A DNA stretch of 31,376 nt from an uncultured Bacteroidales bacterium (GCA_905210435.1 CAJLWO010000028.1:1-31376), one strand, 5' to 3'; positions 6,958 through 15,270 are shown, numbered from the stretch's first letter. A program made the numbers and translations. The notes: a model not told the origin generated them from the sequence alone.

Positions 6958-6970
6958 CGGCAATGTTGAA

Positions 6971-7495
6971 CTTTATCTTTATATACAACAAAGGTAGTGT
7001 TTTCGACTCAGTATATTACCTACTCGTATCAATCTGCGGTGAACATACACCGGAAACCAGTGTTGCTTGCGCGGTTTGGACGATATTACAAGCTCGCTAC
7101 CGTTCATTGCATATTCCGATAAAGTGTCAAATTGATATTCGGTGCAAATATACGAGCGCGGTGGGGGATGTGCAAAGCCCCTACGGGGGCAAGCCCCCGT
7201 AACCCCCAACTCACTCATTCTTCAGTCGTTACACATTTCAAGCCACTACAAATTGGAGAAATTTGTAGAATAGGACCCTTGAAATATGTCCAATTTGCCT
7301 GAAAGTCAAATTTTTAAGGCTTGATTTCGATAGGACCCGACCGGCTTCTGCCGCCCATCAAAATCAAGGTCGGACCGTTCCTTCCCGACGCCCACCCTCT
7401 CGCAATTGCGCAATTATAACACAACACTGAAAAGCAGTACGAGGAACACCATTTGAGTTTGGCATCCCTCGTGAAATTTTTAATTGAAGATGTGA
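6971..7495. other. Gene-free spacer between IS110 and element A
   Basis: No gene. It holds the palindrome-box-hairpin site at 7182-7268 and a 9-bp direct repeat, ATAGGACCC, at 7270 and 7330. A copy of the 13-bp attachment core found at 15470 was looked for here and not seen. Confidence 0.5.
7182..7268. other. Palindrome + conserved box + AT hairpin, copy 2 (oriT-like?)
   Basis: The perfect palindrome TACGGGGGC-aa-GCCCCCGTA (7182-7201) is followed by CTCATTCTTC (7214-7223) and ATTTCAA (11 bp later, the same spacing as copy 1). The AT-rich hairpin CTACAAATT-ggaga-AATTTGTAG follows at 7246-7268. The parts appear in the same order as at 5344-5431, but the palindrome and hairpin sequences differ. 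Confidence 0.45.
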
Positions 7496-8368
7496 TTATA
7501 TTGTTATTCCAGCTTGCTTGCAGAGAAAGAAAAATGTACCTATTCCGATGCGACGTGTTGATCGCAAGAGGTTGTTAAATTTTCGGTCGCAATCGGTTTG
7601 ATTGTAGCTGCTATTCATCGAGCTGACCAGATGAAACCATTGCCGTCCCGTTTCGCCAAGCGAGGATAGTGAGGCACCCACCTTCATCCAATCATCATAG
7701 TTGATCGTAAGGTCGATATGGCACTGCTGTATCTCCCGACAACATGCTGCGACTTTTTCCTCGGTTTCGCTTTCAGAAAAGGAATTGTGAAAATTGAAAG
7801 GTGGCTTAGGGGGCTCGTAGACACCTGCGAATGGTTTGGCGTTAAGATTGATATATTGGTGCAGGTCGTAACTTTGGCAGCGTAAGCGACACACATCGCT
7901 ACATGCTTTATCGACATTGATGTTCATATCGGCAAACACTTTTACCAGTTTGTCAAAGTGTGCTTTATGCCGATGCGGATATTTCAGAGGGATTATCACG
8001 AAGTATCCTCTCCCGCTTACGGAGTGCGCGGCGTACATTACTTCGTCAATCTTGCTCAGCACATCTTCGATTAGAGTATCAAAGTTGCTGATATGCTGAT
8101 TGTCTTTGCCGTCGATATCTACGCATATCAACCCGCTGTGTTGTTTTAAGTTCTCGGCAGACCGGACAGGATAGAAGACTCCGCTGATGGTTGCCTGGGG
8201 TAGTGACAGCTTGATTTGCTTGCGCCGCTCGGGGTCTTTGCACGACCTCAGCGTATTTATAGCCCCGATATTGACATTGAACAGGAAGTCGTAGAGCGAC
8301 ATCACCCTGCCAAAGCGGTCGCGGACACCGCGATAGACACTGATTTTTATGTTGTGTAAATTTATCAT
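7496..8368 (-). CDS. BT4734/VirE-N-like primase with PriCT-2-type C-terminus
   Basis: This 290-aa protein is probably the replication primase of element A. The N-terminal BT4734-like (VirE N-terminal) domain spans about residues 40-190. It carries the acidic pair D84/D86 in GLICVDIDGKDN and an SVSGRGYFVI motif typical of primase-polymerase-like folds. The C-terminal part, from about 215, matches the PriCT-2 pattern (INYDDWMKVGASLSSLGETGRQWFHLVS). It has a diverged paralogue at 16415-17329 in element B with the same motif positions. It lies downstream of the DUF3987 ATPase gene, separated by 188 bp that contain repeated GGTTAAG units. The family is often annotated as a VirE domain protein. The primase role is inferred from the fold and the neighbour. 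Confidence 0.85.
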   Translation of the reverse strand: MINLHNIKISVYRGVRDRFGRVMSLYDFLFNVNIGAINTLRSCKDPERRKQIKLSLPQATISGVFYPVRSAENLKQHSGLICVDIDGKDNQHISNFDTLIEDVLSKIDEVMYAAHSVSGRGYFVIIPLKYPHRHKAHFDKLVKVFADMNINVDKACSDVCRLRCQSYDLHQYINLNAKPFAGVYEPPKPPFNFHNSFSESETEEKVAACCREIQQCHIDLTINYDDWMKVGASLSSLGETGRQWFHLVSSMNSSYNQTDCDRKFNNLLRSTRRIGIGTFFFLCKQAGITI

Positions 8369-8385
8369 ACGATTGATATATTGGA

Positions 8386-8556
8386 GGTTAAGGTTAATTA
8401 TAGCATAAAAGCAGTGATTTTCAAGTAGATGACTATTAACTTCTTCTTAACCTCGCAATCTGCGTTCTCTTATAAAATCGAGAGCGCCGGGGTTAAGATA
8501 AGGTTAAGACAGTTCCAATTGATACATAGTGTGTTATCGGGGAATTAACCTTAACC
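8386..8556. repeat. GGTTAAG repeats between primase and DUF3987 genes
   Basis: Copies of GGTTAA(G) occur in both orientations: forward at 8386, 8392, 8491 and 8502, reverse at 8446, 8545 and 8550. The last touches the DUF3987 stop codon. They resemble iterons or a primase-loading site. Element B has a comparable cluster of a different unit in the same gap (17354-17411). Confidence 0.6.
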
Positions 8557-9912
8557 TCATTTTGCCTTCATCACTTTGCAGATATATGCCGGCGCTTTAT
8601 TGATAAGTGTGGCTAAGGCATTTTGCGATACCGAGGGATAACGACGCATAAACTCACGCAATATTTCTGCATTGGTCAACTCATTGGCCAGTTTTACATC
8701 AGAAGGCGCCGTGAGTCTTTCGTACACTATAATGGCCATTCGCTCGAAGTATGCCATGCACCGAATAGCATATTCCATGGTATTCTCGCGGATGGTATAG
8801 TAATCGTCACGCGAACCTTTCTCTTCGGCGACTTCAAGAGCGTGAACCGCTCCGGCTAATCGAAGAACATGGATTTGCAACTTGCTATAGATAGAGCGTT
8901 CATAGTCGGTTCTCGCTTTATCTTTCTTAATCTGCAATTCGTTGTAGTACTGATTGTAGAGTGTATCGGCTTCTTTGCCAAGACGTACTTCACCATCTGT
9001 GGTGCGGAACAGGGTGCGATGCACGTTCCCTTCACCGTGATAAATATTCTCGTAGAGCATTCTCACTATTGCGCTCCATTTATCTTCAATCTCCTGCGGT
9101 AACGTATCATGGTTACGCTGAGGATATTCGATATTTTCTGCGATGCAGAACAAGAAGCGCTGGTTCAGGCCATTGGTCATGAATAACTCGCTACCGAAAG
9201 TTGCCCGAAGCATACCGGTCTGTAAATCCCCAAGCACATTGCAGAACGGATTTTTGATGAGCATAGTGAAGCTGCCCTTGCGGTCAACCTTGATGTCATC
9301 GCAGTCAAACAGGCGAAGCATCTTCGATATCGGTGCAGTTCCGCCATTCTGGTACTGATTTCGGGAGTCGAACATTCCTTTCATCTCAGGACAAATAAGA
9401 ATGGTACCGCGTTTATTACCGGCGACACCGTTAACGTCACTGTAATCATTGTTCATATACAGGATTTCGCTTCGACGTTCATCAGTACAGTCATCCAGGA
9501 CGATTGACGGACACTTCGGTTCATCATCAGTGCGCTCCTTAACTGGCACAGCTTTCCAGTCATCGTGCTGCTCCTTGTACGCTTTGTACAATTCAGCATC
9601 AATCTGGCGCAGAGGCTTCGTTACCAATTTTATCGGGAAAGTCTTGTTACTTCCGCTGGGAGCAACAAAGACGAACCAGAGCACCGGCATATTGGGATAT
9701 TTGCCTTCGTTGACCTTTATCTTCTTGCCTACTGCAGTCGATGCTGTAGCCAACACTGCCGCAGTAACGAACTCCATAGGGCAGTGATAGATTTGGCACA
9801 CACTTTCGATATACAATCTGACAGTGGGAGGTAAACCGTCGATAGGCAGTTCGATGCCAGTATTCAGCGATAGCTTCTTGTCCGGTTTAACGATTACTTT
9901 ATTTTCATCCAT
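8557..9912 (-). CDS. DUF3987 replication-associated ATPase/helicase-like protein
   Basis: A 450-aa protein from the start at 9912, or 491 from the upstream in-frame ATG at 10035. I prefer 9912 because its ATG overlaps the stop of the preceding gene (ATGGATGA), which suggests coupled translation, and because the longer start overlaps that gene by 131 bp. DUF3987 proteins are found beside primases in mobile elements and carry a degenerate P-loop. Here it is FVAPSGSNKT at about 82-91, with an unusual N in place of the G before KT. ILICPEMKGMF follows, then a helical C-terminal half. The C-terminus (YPSVSQNALATLINKAPAYICKVMKAK) looks like a small HTH. A paralogue lies at 17414-18676. It probably acts with the primase in element replication. 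Confidence 0.85.
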   Translation of the reverse strand: MDENKVIVKPDKKLSLNTGIELPIDGLPPTVRLYIESVCQIYHCPMEFVTAAVLATASTAVGKKIKVNEGKYPNMPVLWFVFVAPSGSNKTFPIKLVTKPLRQIDAELYKAYKEQHDDWKAVPVKERTDDEPKCPSIVLDDCTDERRSEILYMNNDYSDVNGVAGNKRGTILICPEMKGMFDSRNQYQNGGTAPISKMLRLFDCDDIKVDRKGSFTMLIKNPFCNVLGDLQTGMLRATFGSELFMTNGLNQRFLFCIAENIEYPQRNHDTLPQEIEDKWSAIVRMLYENIYHGEGNVHRTLFRTTDGEVRLGKEADTLYNQYYNELQIKKDKARTDYERSIYSKLQIHVLRLAGAVHALEVAEEKGSRDDYYTIRENTMEYAIRCMAYFERMAIIVYERLTAPSDVKLANELTNAEILREFMRRYPSVSQNALATLINKAPAYICKVMKAK

Positions 9913-10189
9913 GGCATTCTGATTTTGTGGATGTTGAGCAAACGCATTTTGCTCTAAGGCGAATTGACGGGGTGAAGGACTCATTGTTGACTCCTTTCTG
10001 AGCAAGAGTGATACTGATTTCATTGAGGCTTTCAACGGGCAGACCTTGTGACACCATTTCAGCTATGGCCATTTCAGCTATGGCATTGATTATGCCAGAT
10101 GCATAGGCGTAAACATCAGTGTTGGTAAACTCTTCGTTTTCCTCGATGTTCTTGCTCTTGTAATTTATGGTAATCTCTACTCTTTTCAT
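9905..10189 (-). CDS. Small hypothetical protein (94 aa)
   Basis: Family not recognised. It starts 2 bp after the HTH gene upstream and overlaps the DUF3987 start by 8 bp, so it is part of the same operon and almost certainly translated. The N-terminus (MKRVEITINYKSKN) looks like a beta-strand domain and the middle is a helix with the repeated unit AIAEM. This comes from an exact 15-bp tandem duplication of the CATTTCAGCTATGGC type at about 10059-10089. The C-terminal 35 residues are polar and may be disordered. Element B has no counterpart, since its HTH gene abuts DUF3987 directly. Confidence 0.7.
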   Translation of the reverse strand: MKRVEITINYKSKNIEENEEFTNTDVYAYASGIINAIAEMAIAEMVSQGLPVESLNEISITLAQKGVNNESFTPSIRLRAKCVCSTSTKSECHG

Positions 10190-10191
10190 AA

Positions 10192-10536
10192 TTAGCGACG
10201 TTTGATGCGGTGAGACTTAAGGTAATTGTCCAGGTCGCTGCGAAGAACATATATCTTGCGACCGGTCTGAGAGAAAGGAATGACGCCCTGGTCTCGGTAG
10301 TTTTGCCAGGTCTTTGACGAAACACCGAGAATCTTTCGCGCTTCCTCCGACGTGAGCCATTCATCTGCAGGCTTCGATGCTGCACCCTGAACATCGGCAG
10401 CCCGATGAACCACTTCCATGATTTCGTCAAGCGTTTCCTGCGGCAGTACCACCATAGTTACGCCGCCTTTGGATTGATTATTCTGAGATAACATAATGTT
10501 GAAATCGTAGACAGAATTACGAAACCGCAACTTCAC
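10192..10536 (-). CDS. HTH_17/excisionase-family DNA-binding protein
   Basis: A 114-aa protein with a winged-helix MerR/excisionase-type domain at about 58-110: WLTSEEARKILGVSSKTWQNYRDQ, then the wing GRKIYVLRSDLDNYLKSH. Such proteins are Xis-like recombination-directionality factors or regulators of mobile elements. It heads the HTH - 94 aa - DUF3987 - primase series. The -7 box CAAAGTTA at 10561-10568 (TAACTTTG on the gene's strand) would put transcription close to 10555, leaving a short leader for the 10536 ATG. The in-frame ATG at 10494 is a possible alternative. A functional relative is at 18655-18942 in element B. Confidence 0.85.
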   Translation of the reverse strand: MKLRFRNSVYDFNIMLSQNNQSKGGVTMVVLPQETLDEIMEVVHRAADVQGAASKPADEWLTSEEARKILGVSSKTWQNYRDQGVIPFSQTGRKIYVLRSDLDNYLKSHRIKRR

Positions 10537-10560
10537 GCTTTACGTCCTGTTCTACGGTTG

Positions 10561-10568
10561 CAAAGTTA
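10561..10568 (-). promoter_or_regulatory. -7 box of the element A replication operon
   Basis: TAACTTTG on the minus strand matches TAnnTTTG. No clear -33 TTTG lies 19-21 bp upstream, so the promoter may depend on an activator. Confidence 0.5.
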
Positions 10569-10689
10569 TCTCAGTGCAAAACAGCTTTATGGAAACATCG
10601 TCTGGAAAGAAATATTGGGAAATTCCCAGCGAAAATTTCCTTAGAGATTTTCCATAAAATGTCAAAAATTTTGTTATGGGAGTAGATAC

Positions 10690-10724
10690 AAAAACGGCGC
10701 TCACAGATAATCATGAACGCCGTT
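10690..10724 (-). terminator. Intrinsic terminator after the 10748-13781 operon
   Basis: On the minus strand, AACGGCG ... CGCCGTT forms a 7-bp stem extended by partial pairing, with a loop of about 18 nt and a TTTTT run at plus positions 10690-10694. It lies 24 bp past the stop at 10748. Confidence 0.75.
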
Positions 10725-10747
10725 GTTGTTTTGTTTCTACAGTTTTG

Positions 10748-11920
10748 TCAATGAATATAGTTCCGTAAGACCTTTTTATCAAGATCCTTTCTAGTTTCAG
10801 TTTTAATCAGATATTTGATTTTGTCCACAATATCTTTTCTGCAATAGGCCGAGCTAAAATCATCAATTTCTGATGACGGCACATATCCGAAGTGTATTGC
10901 TAATTTGAATAGGAATATATATCTGTCCGTGACAGACATCCCTTCAGGCCACCATATTGCATTATCTGCAAGATAGTAAAACAAGCCCAGTTTCTGATCA
11001 CTTTGGAAAGAAGCCAGAGTATTCTCCAATTCATGTTCGATGCTTTTCACCGTCTCGTTATCGGTATTCATTACCGGAATATACTCACCGGTTTCATCAA
11101 AACGTCCCTCAACTTCTCCCATTTGGAAATCAAAATGTCTAATGTGAGGGGTAGCCATCACTATCATATCAGCCAATATCTTCGCCGCAGGTTTGCCTAT
11201 TGCTGTCTTGCGGGTTCTGATGTTTACAGACTTGATAATAAAGCGACCTCCATCTCTCATGAGCCGATAAACATTCATAAGCTCCTGAAGAGATTCGCAC
11301 AACTCAATATCTGCTATTTTGTATGGATTTTCGTTTTTATACCATTCCCCAATATTCCTACTCAAAGCAAATTGTTCGAAGACAAACAGGGAATTGAAGC
11401 GTTCACCGTATCTATCAAGCACTGCTTGACGAGCCGCAGTTTTCTCATCCTGAAACTCATCAATAAATAATCTCATTAATTTCAATCCCAGCGGATTATT
11501 CGTTGTCGGCATTTCTTCAACTTCCTGTGTCAATACCTCAGCATAGTCGTCGGGATAGTATTTACTCAAAATATCATTATCGCGATTATAAAGACCGAGT
11601 ACATAGTCGAAATCTTTCTTCATGTATTGACTTACCGATGGCATAGAACGAAGATAACTCATAAATCTGGCTCTACCAATATGGTCGGTAAGAAAATTTT
11701 CCAACTCATATAAGGCTATAGCCGAAGGACCTTGATACTCATATCCGGCATTTTTCAGCAATTCCAAATCAATGTCGGTACTTTCAGCCATGCGATAGAA
11801 AGCTTTAATATCAAGGTCTACAATTTGGGCAAACAAATCATCCAAACTTCCGTTGAAGTCTGATGCCTTCCATTCTGCCGGTATTACTATGCCGTAGCCT
11901 TTCTTTTCTTCTTTATTCAT
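10748..11920 (-). CDS. Hypothetical protein partnered with an AlbA_2 protein (390 aa)
   Basis: Family not recognised. The protein is soluble and acidic, with many aromatic residues and no signal peptide, membrane segment or obvious catalytic motif. A central helical region (residues 140-230) precedes a basic stretch, IIKSVNIRTRKTAIGKPAAKILADM. Its start overlaps the stop of the AlbA_2 gene (11913-11920), so the two are translationally coupled and probably act together. A strong terminator follows. It stands where the cargo sits in this element family, between the HTH/replication block and the integrase. A defence or toxin-antitoxin role would fit that position but rests on context only. Confidence 0.8.
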   Translation of the reverse strand: MNKEEKKGYGIVIPAEWKASDFNGSLDDLFAQIVDLDIKAFYRMAESTDIDLELLKNAGYEYQGPSAIALYELENFLTDHIGRARFMSYLRSMPSVSQYMKKDFDYVLGLYNRDNDILSKYYPDDYAEVLTQEVEEMPTTNNPLGLKLMRLFIDEFQDEKTAARQAVLDRYGERFNSLFVFEQFALSRNIGEWYKNENPYKIADIELCESLQELMNVYRLMRDGGRFIIKSVNIRTRKTAIGKPAAKILADMIVMATPHIRHFDFQMGEVEGRFDETGEYIPVMNTDNETVKSIEHELENTLASFQSDQKLGLFYYLADNAIWWPEGMSVTDRYIFLFKLAIHFGYVPSSEIDDFSSAYCRKDIVDKIKYLIKTETRKDLDKKVLRNYIH

Positions 11921-13781
11921 GATTTACAGCAGTGTATTTCTGATTCGGATGGTTGCGCATCTCGGGGATGGTGAAACGTACGCTTCCATCTGAAAGCAAT
12001 GGGGGCAAGACTTTATTCCTAATATGACTTACGGTTCTTTGCAACAATAATGCAAGTTCCTCAATGGAAAACGGCCTAATTGTGCATAACTCAATGGTCA
12101 ATGCCTCAAGCGTGCTTAATGGAACTCTTTTGCCCAAAGAGTTTATTTTCAGACTTATTTCTTTGGGCAAAGTGGCTAAAATTGAGGTTGCATCCTTAGG
12201 AACTGAGGTTGCATTATTAGATACAGGGGTTGCATTATTAGGAGCGGAGGTTGCATTATTAGATATAGAGGATGCTCCATTGGCCGCATACATTTCATTC
12301 AACTCCACCGATGGAGTATAATAAGTATTCCTGCCTTGCCCATTCATTTTCAACAGACCTCGAGTTTCGAGCCTCTTCAGCGAAGCACTGGCTTCACGGG
12401 CCGAGACACCGGAGAGCTGCCGATAAGTTATATTATCAATAGCGCCAACCTCTCGCAGGAAAATGATTGCGGTCTTTTGAGCATCATTCAATTCTGCCAA
12501 AAGTCTGTTTGAGGCAAGCCAACGAACATCTTCCTCCGGCATGAAATGATGCAGGAGTATTCGCGTTGTAAATGTGTTGCGACCGCAATCCGAATCAAAC
12601 GTAGGTGGCATCATTCCAGCTTCTTTCATCAATCGGCGCATGGTGCTGATACCGGTACCTTTTGCCTCGGCAAGTTTAGTCTCGTGGAATATGGAGCCGA
12701 TTGTTGGGTTACGCATTTCCGACCCAGGTTCACCAAGTGTTTCTGCGGGTTTCAATGAGAAACCGGGATTGATTATTTCGATACGATTTGAATATCTGAT
12801 AATCTGTATAGGCCTGTGAACTCGAAGCGACTGATGTACCAATGCGTTAACAATTGCCTCGCGCAAAGCATCTTCAGGAATACTAAGCGGGCGTCGGGCC
12901 TGCAGGCTGCCTGCCGGTATTGAGAAACCTCTTGGCAGGTCGTCGGCTACAGCATTGAACGCACGATTAACCATCAGCAACAACGAGCCTCGCATATCAA
13001 TCGACTGAAAACGATTGTATGGGTCCTCAACCCATTTCGTGCCGGTAACACGGATATAGTCAACTCTGACAGCGGGCATCTCTCGCCGTAGCGACATCTG
13101 TTTACCAAATACCAACAATCCGGTATTTGTCAGTTTCCAACTACCATCCTTTGTTTTCTTGACAGCCTTGAGTGAACGTAGCATCTCAATGTCGGGCAAT
13201 TTCAATTCTTCAGCATCAGGGTCGACCTTTGCCCGCAGTTCTCGATATATTCTCACTGCGTTCTCATCAAGGTCTTCCAAATCGGTATCCTCAGCGATAG
13301 CGGTGTCGAAGTTGTCTGCTTCGGTATAGAATACATGCAAATCTTCCTCTGTGCATCGCTGGTCGGTTGATCCGATTCTTCTCCAGGCACCGCGTGGCAA
13401 TCCCTCGTTCTTGAAAAATAATGGTTTATTTTTGAAATCGAGTTCCGGAACCTCTACGACAATTACGCGCTTCCCTTCTATAGACTCAACCGTCACAATT
13501 GGCCTAACCGGATGATTGAACATTGATGCACACTGCGACGACAAATCCTTCTGAAGTTTGTCTGGGTCTTCAACTCCAGTTACTTCATACGGTTTTGCCG
13601 AGTCGAATGTCTCGGATACGCCTATTAAGATTGTGCCTCCATCCAAATCGGGTTCATTGGAGAATGCACAAATTGTTTCGAGCACGCTCTTATCAATTTT
13701 TGTGGTGCATTGTTTGGCCTCAATCTTGACATGCTCATCAAGTTCGTTCAGTTCATTTATATAATTAGTCGCTTTATTCAT
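11913..13781 (-). CDS. AlbA_2 (Schlafen-type) domain protein with GHKL-like and winged-helix regions
   Basis: A 622-aa protein. The AlbA_2/Schlafen-like nucleic-acid domain lies at about 14-150 (HVKIEAKQ, LETICAFSNEPDLDGGTILIGV, PLFFKNEGLPRGAWRRIGS). It is followed by an HATPase_c_4-like region at about 315-440 (REAIVNALVHQ, IEIINPG, KGTGISTMRRLMKEAG), then winged-helix segments at about 450-500 and 560-610. This arrangement is typical of proteins annotated as ATP-binding or RecG-like regulators. Between the winged helices sits a tandem seven-residue repeat (S/P-NNATS-x), see 12184-12267. A -7 box and palindrome precede it. It forms a two-gene operon with the 390-aa protein. AlbA_2 proteins occur in several defence islands, so defence is plausible but unproven. 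Confidence 0.85.
   Translation of the reverse strand: MNKATNYINELNELDEHVKIEAKQCTTKIDKSVLETICAFSNEPDLDGGTILIGVSETFDSAKPYEVTGVEDPDKLQKDLSSQCASMFNHPVRPIVTVESIEGKRVIVVEVPELDFKNKPLFFKNEGLPRGAWRRIGSTDQRCTEEDLHVFYTEADNFDTAIAEDTDLEDLDENAVRIYRELRAKVDPDAEELKLPDIEMLRSLKAVKKTKDGSWKLTNTGLLVFGKQMSLRREMPAVRVDYIRVTGTKWVEDPYNRFQSIDMRGSLLLMVNRAFNAVADDLPRGFSIPAGSLQARRPLSIPEDALREAIVNALVHQSLRVHRPIQIIRYSNRIEIINPGFSLKPAETLGEPGSEMRNPTIGSIFHETKLAEAKGTGISTMRRLMKEAGMMPPTFDSDCGRNTFTTRILLHHFMPEEDVRWLASNRLLAELNDAQKTAIIFLREVGAIDNITYRQLSGVSAREASASLKRLETRGLLKMNGQGRNTYYTPSVELNEMYAANGASSISNNATSAPNNATPVSNNATSVPKDATSILATLPKEISLKINSLGKRVPLSTLEALTIELCTIRPFSIEELALLLQRTVSHIRNKVLPPLLSDGSVRFTIPEMRNHPNQKYTAVNHE
12184..12267. repeat. 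21-bp in-frame tandem repeat (4 units)
   Basis: Four units of the type GAGGTTGCATTATTAGATACA at 12184, 12205, 12226 and 12247 encode the hinge SNNATSx in the AlbA_2 protein. Because 21 is a multiple of three, copy-number changes alter linker length without breaking the frame. Confidence 0.85.
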
Positions 13782-13806
13782 TGGTAGGTGCGGAGTGTTT
13801 GATATG

Positions 13807-13834
13807 CAAAGTTAGTGATAATTTGTGAATTATC
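13807..13834 (-). promoter_or_regulatory. Promoter and operator-like palindrome of the AlbA_2 operon
   Basis: TAACTTTG on the minus strand (13807-13814) fits the -7 consensus 26 bp before the ATG at 13781. Directly upstream is the perfect inverted repeat GATAATT-tgtg-AATTATC (13817-13834), placed where a repressor or activator would act. No TTTG -33 box is evident. Confidence 0.55.
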
Positions 13835-13839
13835 GGTTG

Positions 13840-15270
13840 TCACTTGTTTATAGCCGCAATGACAGCCATAATTTGTTCGGGCGTCAATCCTTTGAGCAAA
13901 GCGATTGCTTGTTCTTCTTTAGACATTCCTTCTTTAACTTCGTCCGCAGACTCCTTAGGTTGCTCTTCTTCCTTCTTGGCAAAAAGATTGCAAAGGGTCG
14001 CATCAGTACGAGCTGTATTAAAACTGCCCATATATCGTTCAGTTGTGGCAAGATTGCTGTGCCCGAGAATGTCTTTGATAGCCCCACTTTCGGTTCCTGC
14101 CTCCTGCGCTATATGTGCAAAGGCATGACGGCTCATGTGCATAGTTAGATTGGTCGTGACCTCAGCCTTATCGGCAATCTTTTTCAGATACTTGTTTATA
14201 AGCGCATTCTTTGCCGACACATGACGGTAAAGTTCATGCACCAGTTCGGGTTTCATTCTGTCCTTATCGGCCAATGTAACATATTTTGCATACAGCGCGT
14301 CATTGTCGAGCAGTGGAAAGATATACTCGTCAGACTTGACGCCGTCATGATGATAATGTTTAAGAATTTCAACTGCTTGAGGCACGAGTATAAGGTCTCG
14401 GTCCTTATGGTTCTTACCCATCTGATAATGAAGGCGGCCCGATTCCGTAATATTGCGCCAGCGCAACTGAATCAAGTCAGCCGCTCTAATACCGGCGCAA
14501 TAGTAGCTGAACAAGAAATAATTCTTGACATGCCAGATAAGTGAGCCTTCTTCCAACTCCAAATCGATGATGCGGTCCATCTCAGCCGGTTCCAGTTTTT
14601 CCTTTTCGGTCTTGACGCCATGATATTTGAAAACAAGGAACGGATTCTTTGAAGCGTCCATGATGCCACATTCAATGGCACGGTTGACCAATGTGCGAAA
14701 TATATTGAACTGCACCTCAATTGTATTTGGGTGGAGCAATTTGCCTTTCTCCTTTTCGTTCTCCCACTTATGGAGGAAGTTGTCGAACTTTGTTAACAGG
14801 TCAACCGTCAGGTCTTCGATTGTAATATCAGCCATACGGCGTTTTTTTCGGAATGCATCAAGTTTGTTGATGAGTCCGCAATACTTACGCCAGTTGCGCC
14901 AACTGCCCTTGTCGTAAATCATCTGAGCACGTTCTCGCGCAAACGTCATGAATGACGGCACTACAACCTCCGTGTTCATCTCACGGGCGATAGCAACAGT
15001 TGAGACTTCACCGGATTTATCCAACTCTTTATACGTTTCTTTAGCTTTAGCCAAGATGTCGGCAAGTTCAGCATTCAGCTTTTTTGCGTCGCGCACACTG
15101 CCGCGCACCCAATTCTCGCCCTTGCATTTCGCGTTGAAGTCAGAAGGACGAGATAATTCAATATTGGTTTTGATTTTCTTACGTTTCCCGTTCACGGTCA
15201 CACGCAGATAGATCACATACGTTTTGTTTTTGGTCGGCTTATCATTAAGCTCGAATCGGAAGGATGCCAT
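13840..15270 (-). CDS. Tyrosine recombinase (integrase) of element A
   Basis: A 476-aa integrase from the ATG at 15270 (MASFRFELND). A 27-codon upstream extension would run across the promoter and is rejected. The N-terminal arm-binding domain (FELNDKPTKNKTYVIYLRV) and SAM-like core-binding domain (about 100-200) precede the catalytic domain. Catalytic residues are visible: R in CAGIRAADLIQL, HMSRH (H-x-x-R), the LGHSN histidine and the Y of TTERYMG. A Lys/Glu-rich tail of about 60 residues follows. The size and N-terminus are typical of Bacteroidales CTn/IME integrases. It would cut at the attachment core at 15470. It is intact, unlike the integrase of element B. Confidence 0.93.
   Translation of the reverse strand: MASFRFELNDKPTKNKTYVIYLRVTVNGKRKKIKTNIELSRPSDFNAKCKGENWVRGSVRDAKKLNAELADILAKAKETYKELDKSGEVSTVAIAREMNTEVVVPSFMTFARERAQMIYDKGSWRNWRKYCGLINKLDAFRKKRRMADITIEDLTVDLLTKFDNFLHKWENEKEKGKLLHPNTIEVQFNIFRTLVNRAIECGIMDASKNPFLVFKYHGVKTEKEKLEPAEMDRIIDLELEEGSLIWHVKNYFLFSYYCAGIRAADLIQLRWRNITESGRLHYQMGKNHKDRDLILVPQAVEILKHYHHDGVKSDEYIFPLLDNDALYAKYVTLADKDRMKPELVHELYRHVSAKNALINKYLKKIADKAEVTTNLTMHMSRHAFAHIAQEAGTESGAIKDILGHSNLATTERYMGSFNTARTDATLCNLFAKKEEEQPKESADEVKEGMSKEEQAIALLKGLTPEQIMAVIAAINK

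Larger units (their letters stand above)
5716..6970 (-). mobile_element. IS110-family insertion sequence (ends approximate)
   Basis: It consists of the transposase gene plus about 200 bp of structured non-coding DNA upstream of it, the layout of IS110-group elements, whose left non-coding end encodes the bridge RNA. IS110 elements usually lack terminal inverted repeats and large target duplications, and none are seen, so the ends are estimates. The downstream end lies near the GGACAAAAG repeat. The upstream end lies beyond the 11-bp stem at 6947-6957. Confidence 0.7.

Noticed and set aside
6400..7495. Left attachment core of element A
   Set aside because: By analogy with B a CTGTTCTGGGCAC copy was expected within about 1 kb left of the primase. 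None was seen on either strand, so A's left end is left open.
8386..8556. CRISPR array
   Set aside because: The repeats are only 6-7 bp, in both orientations and irregularly spaced, without spacers or cas genes.
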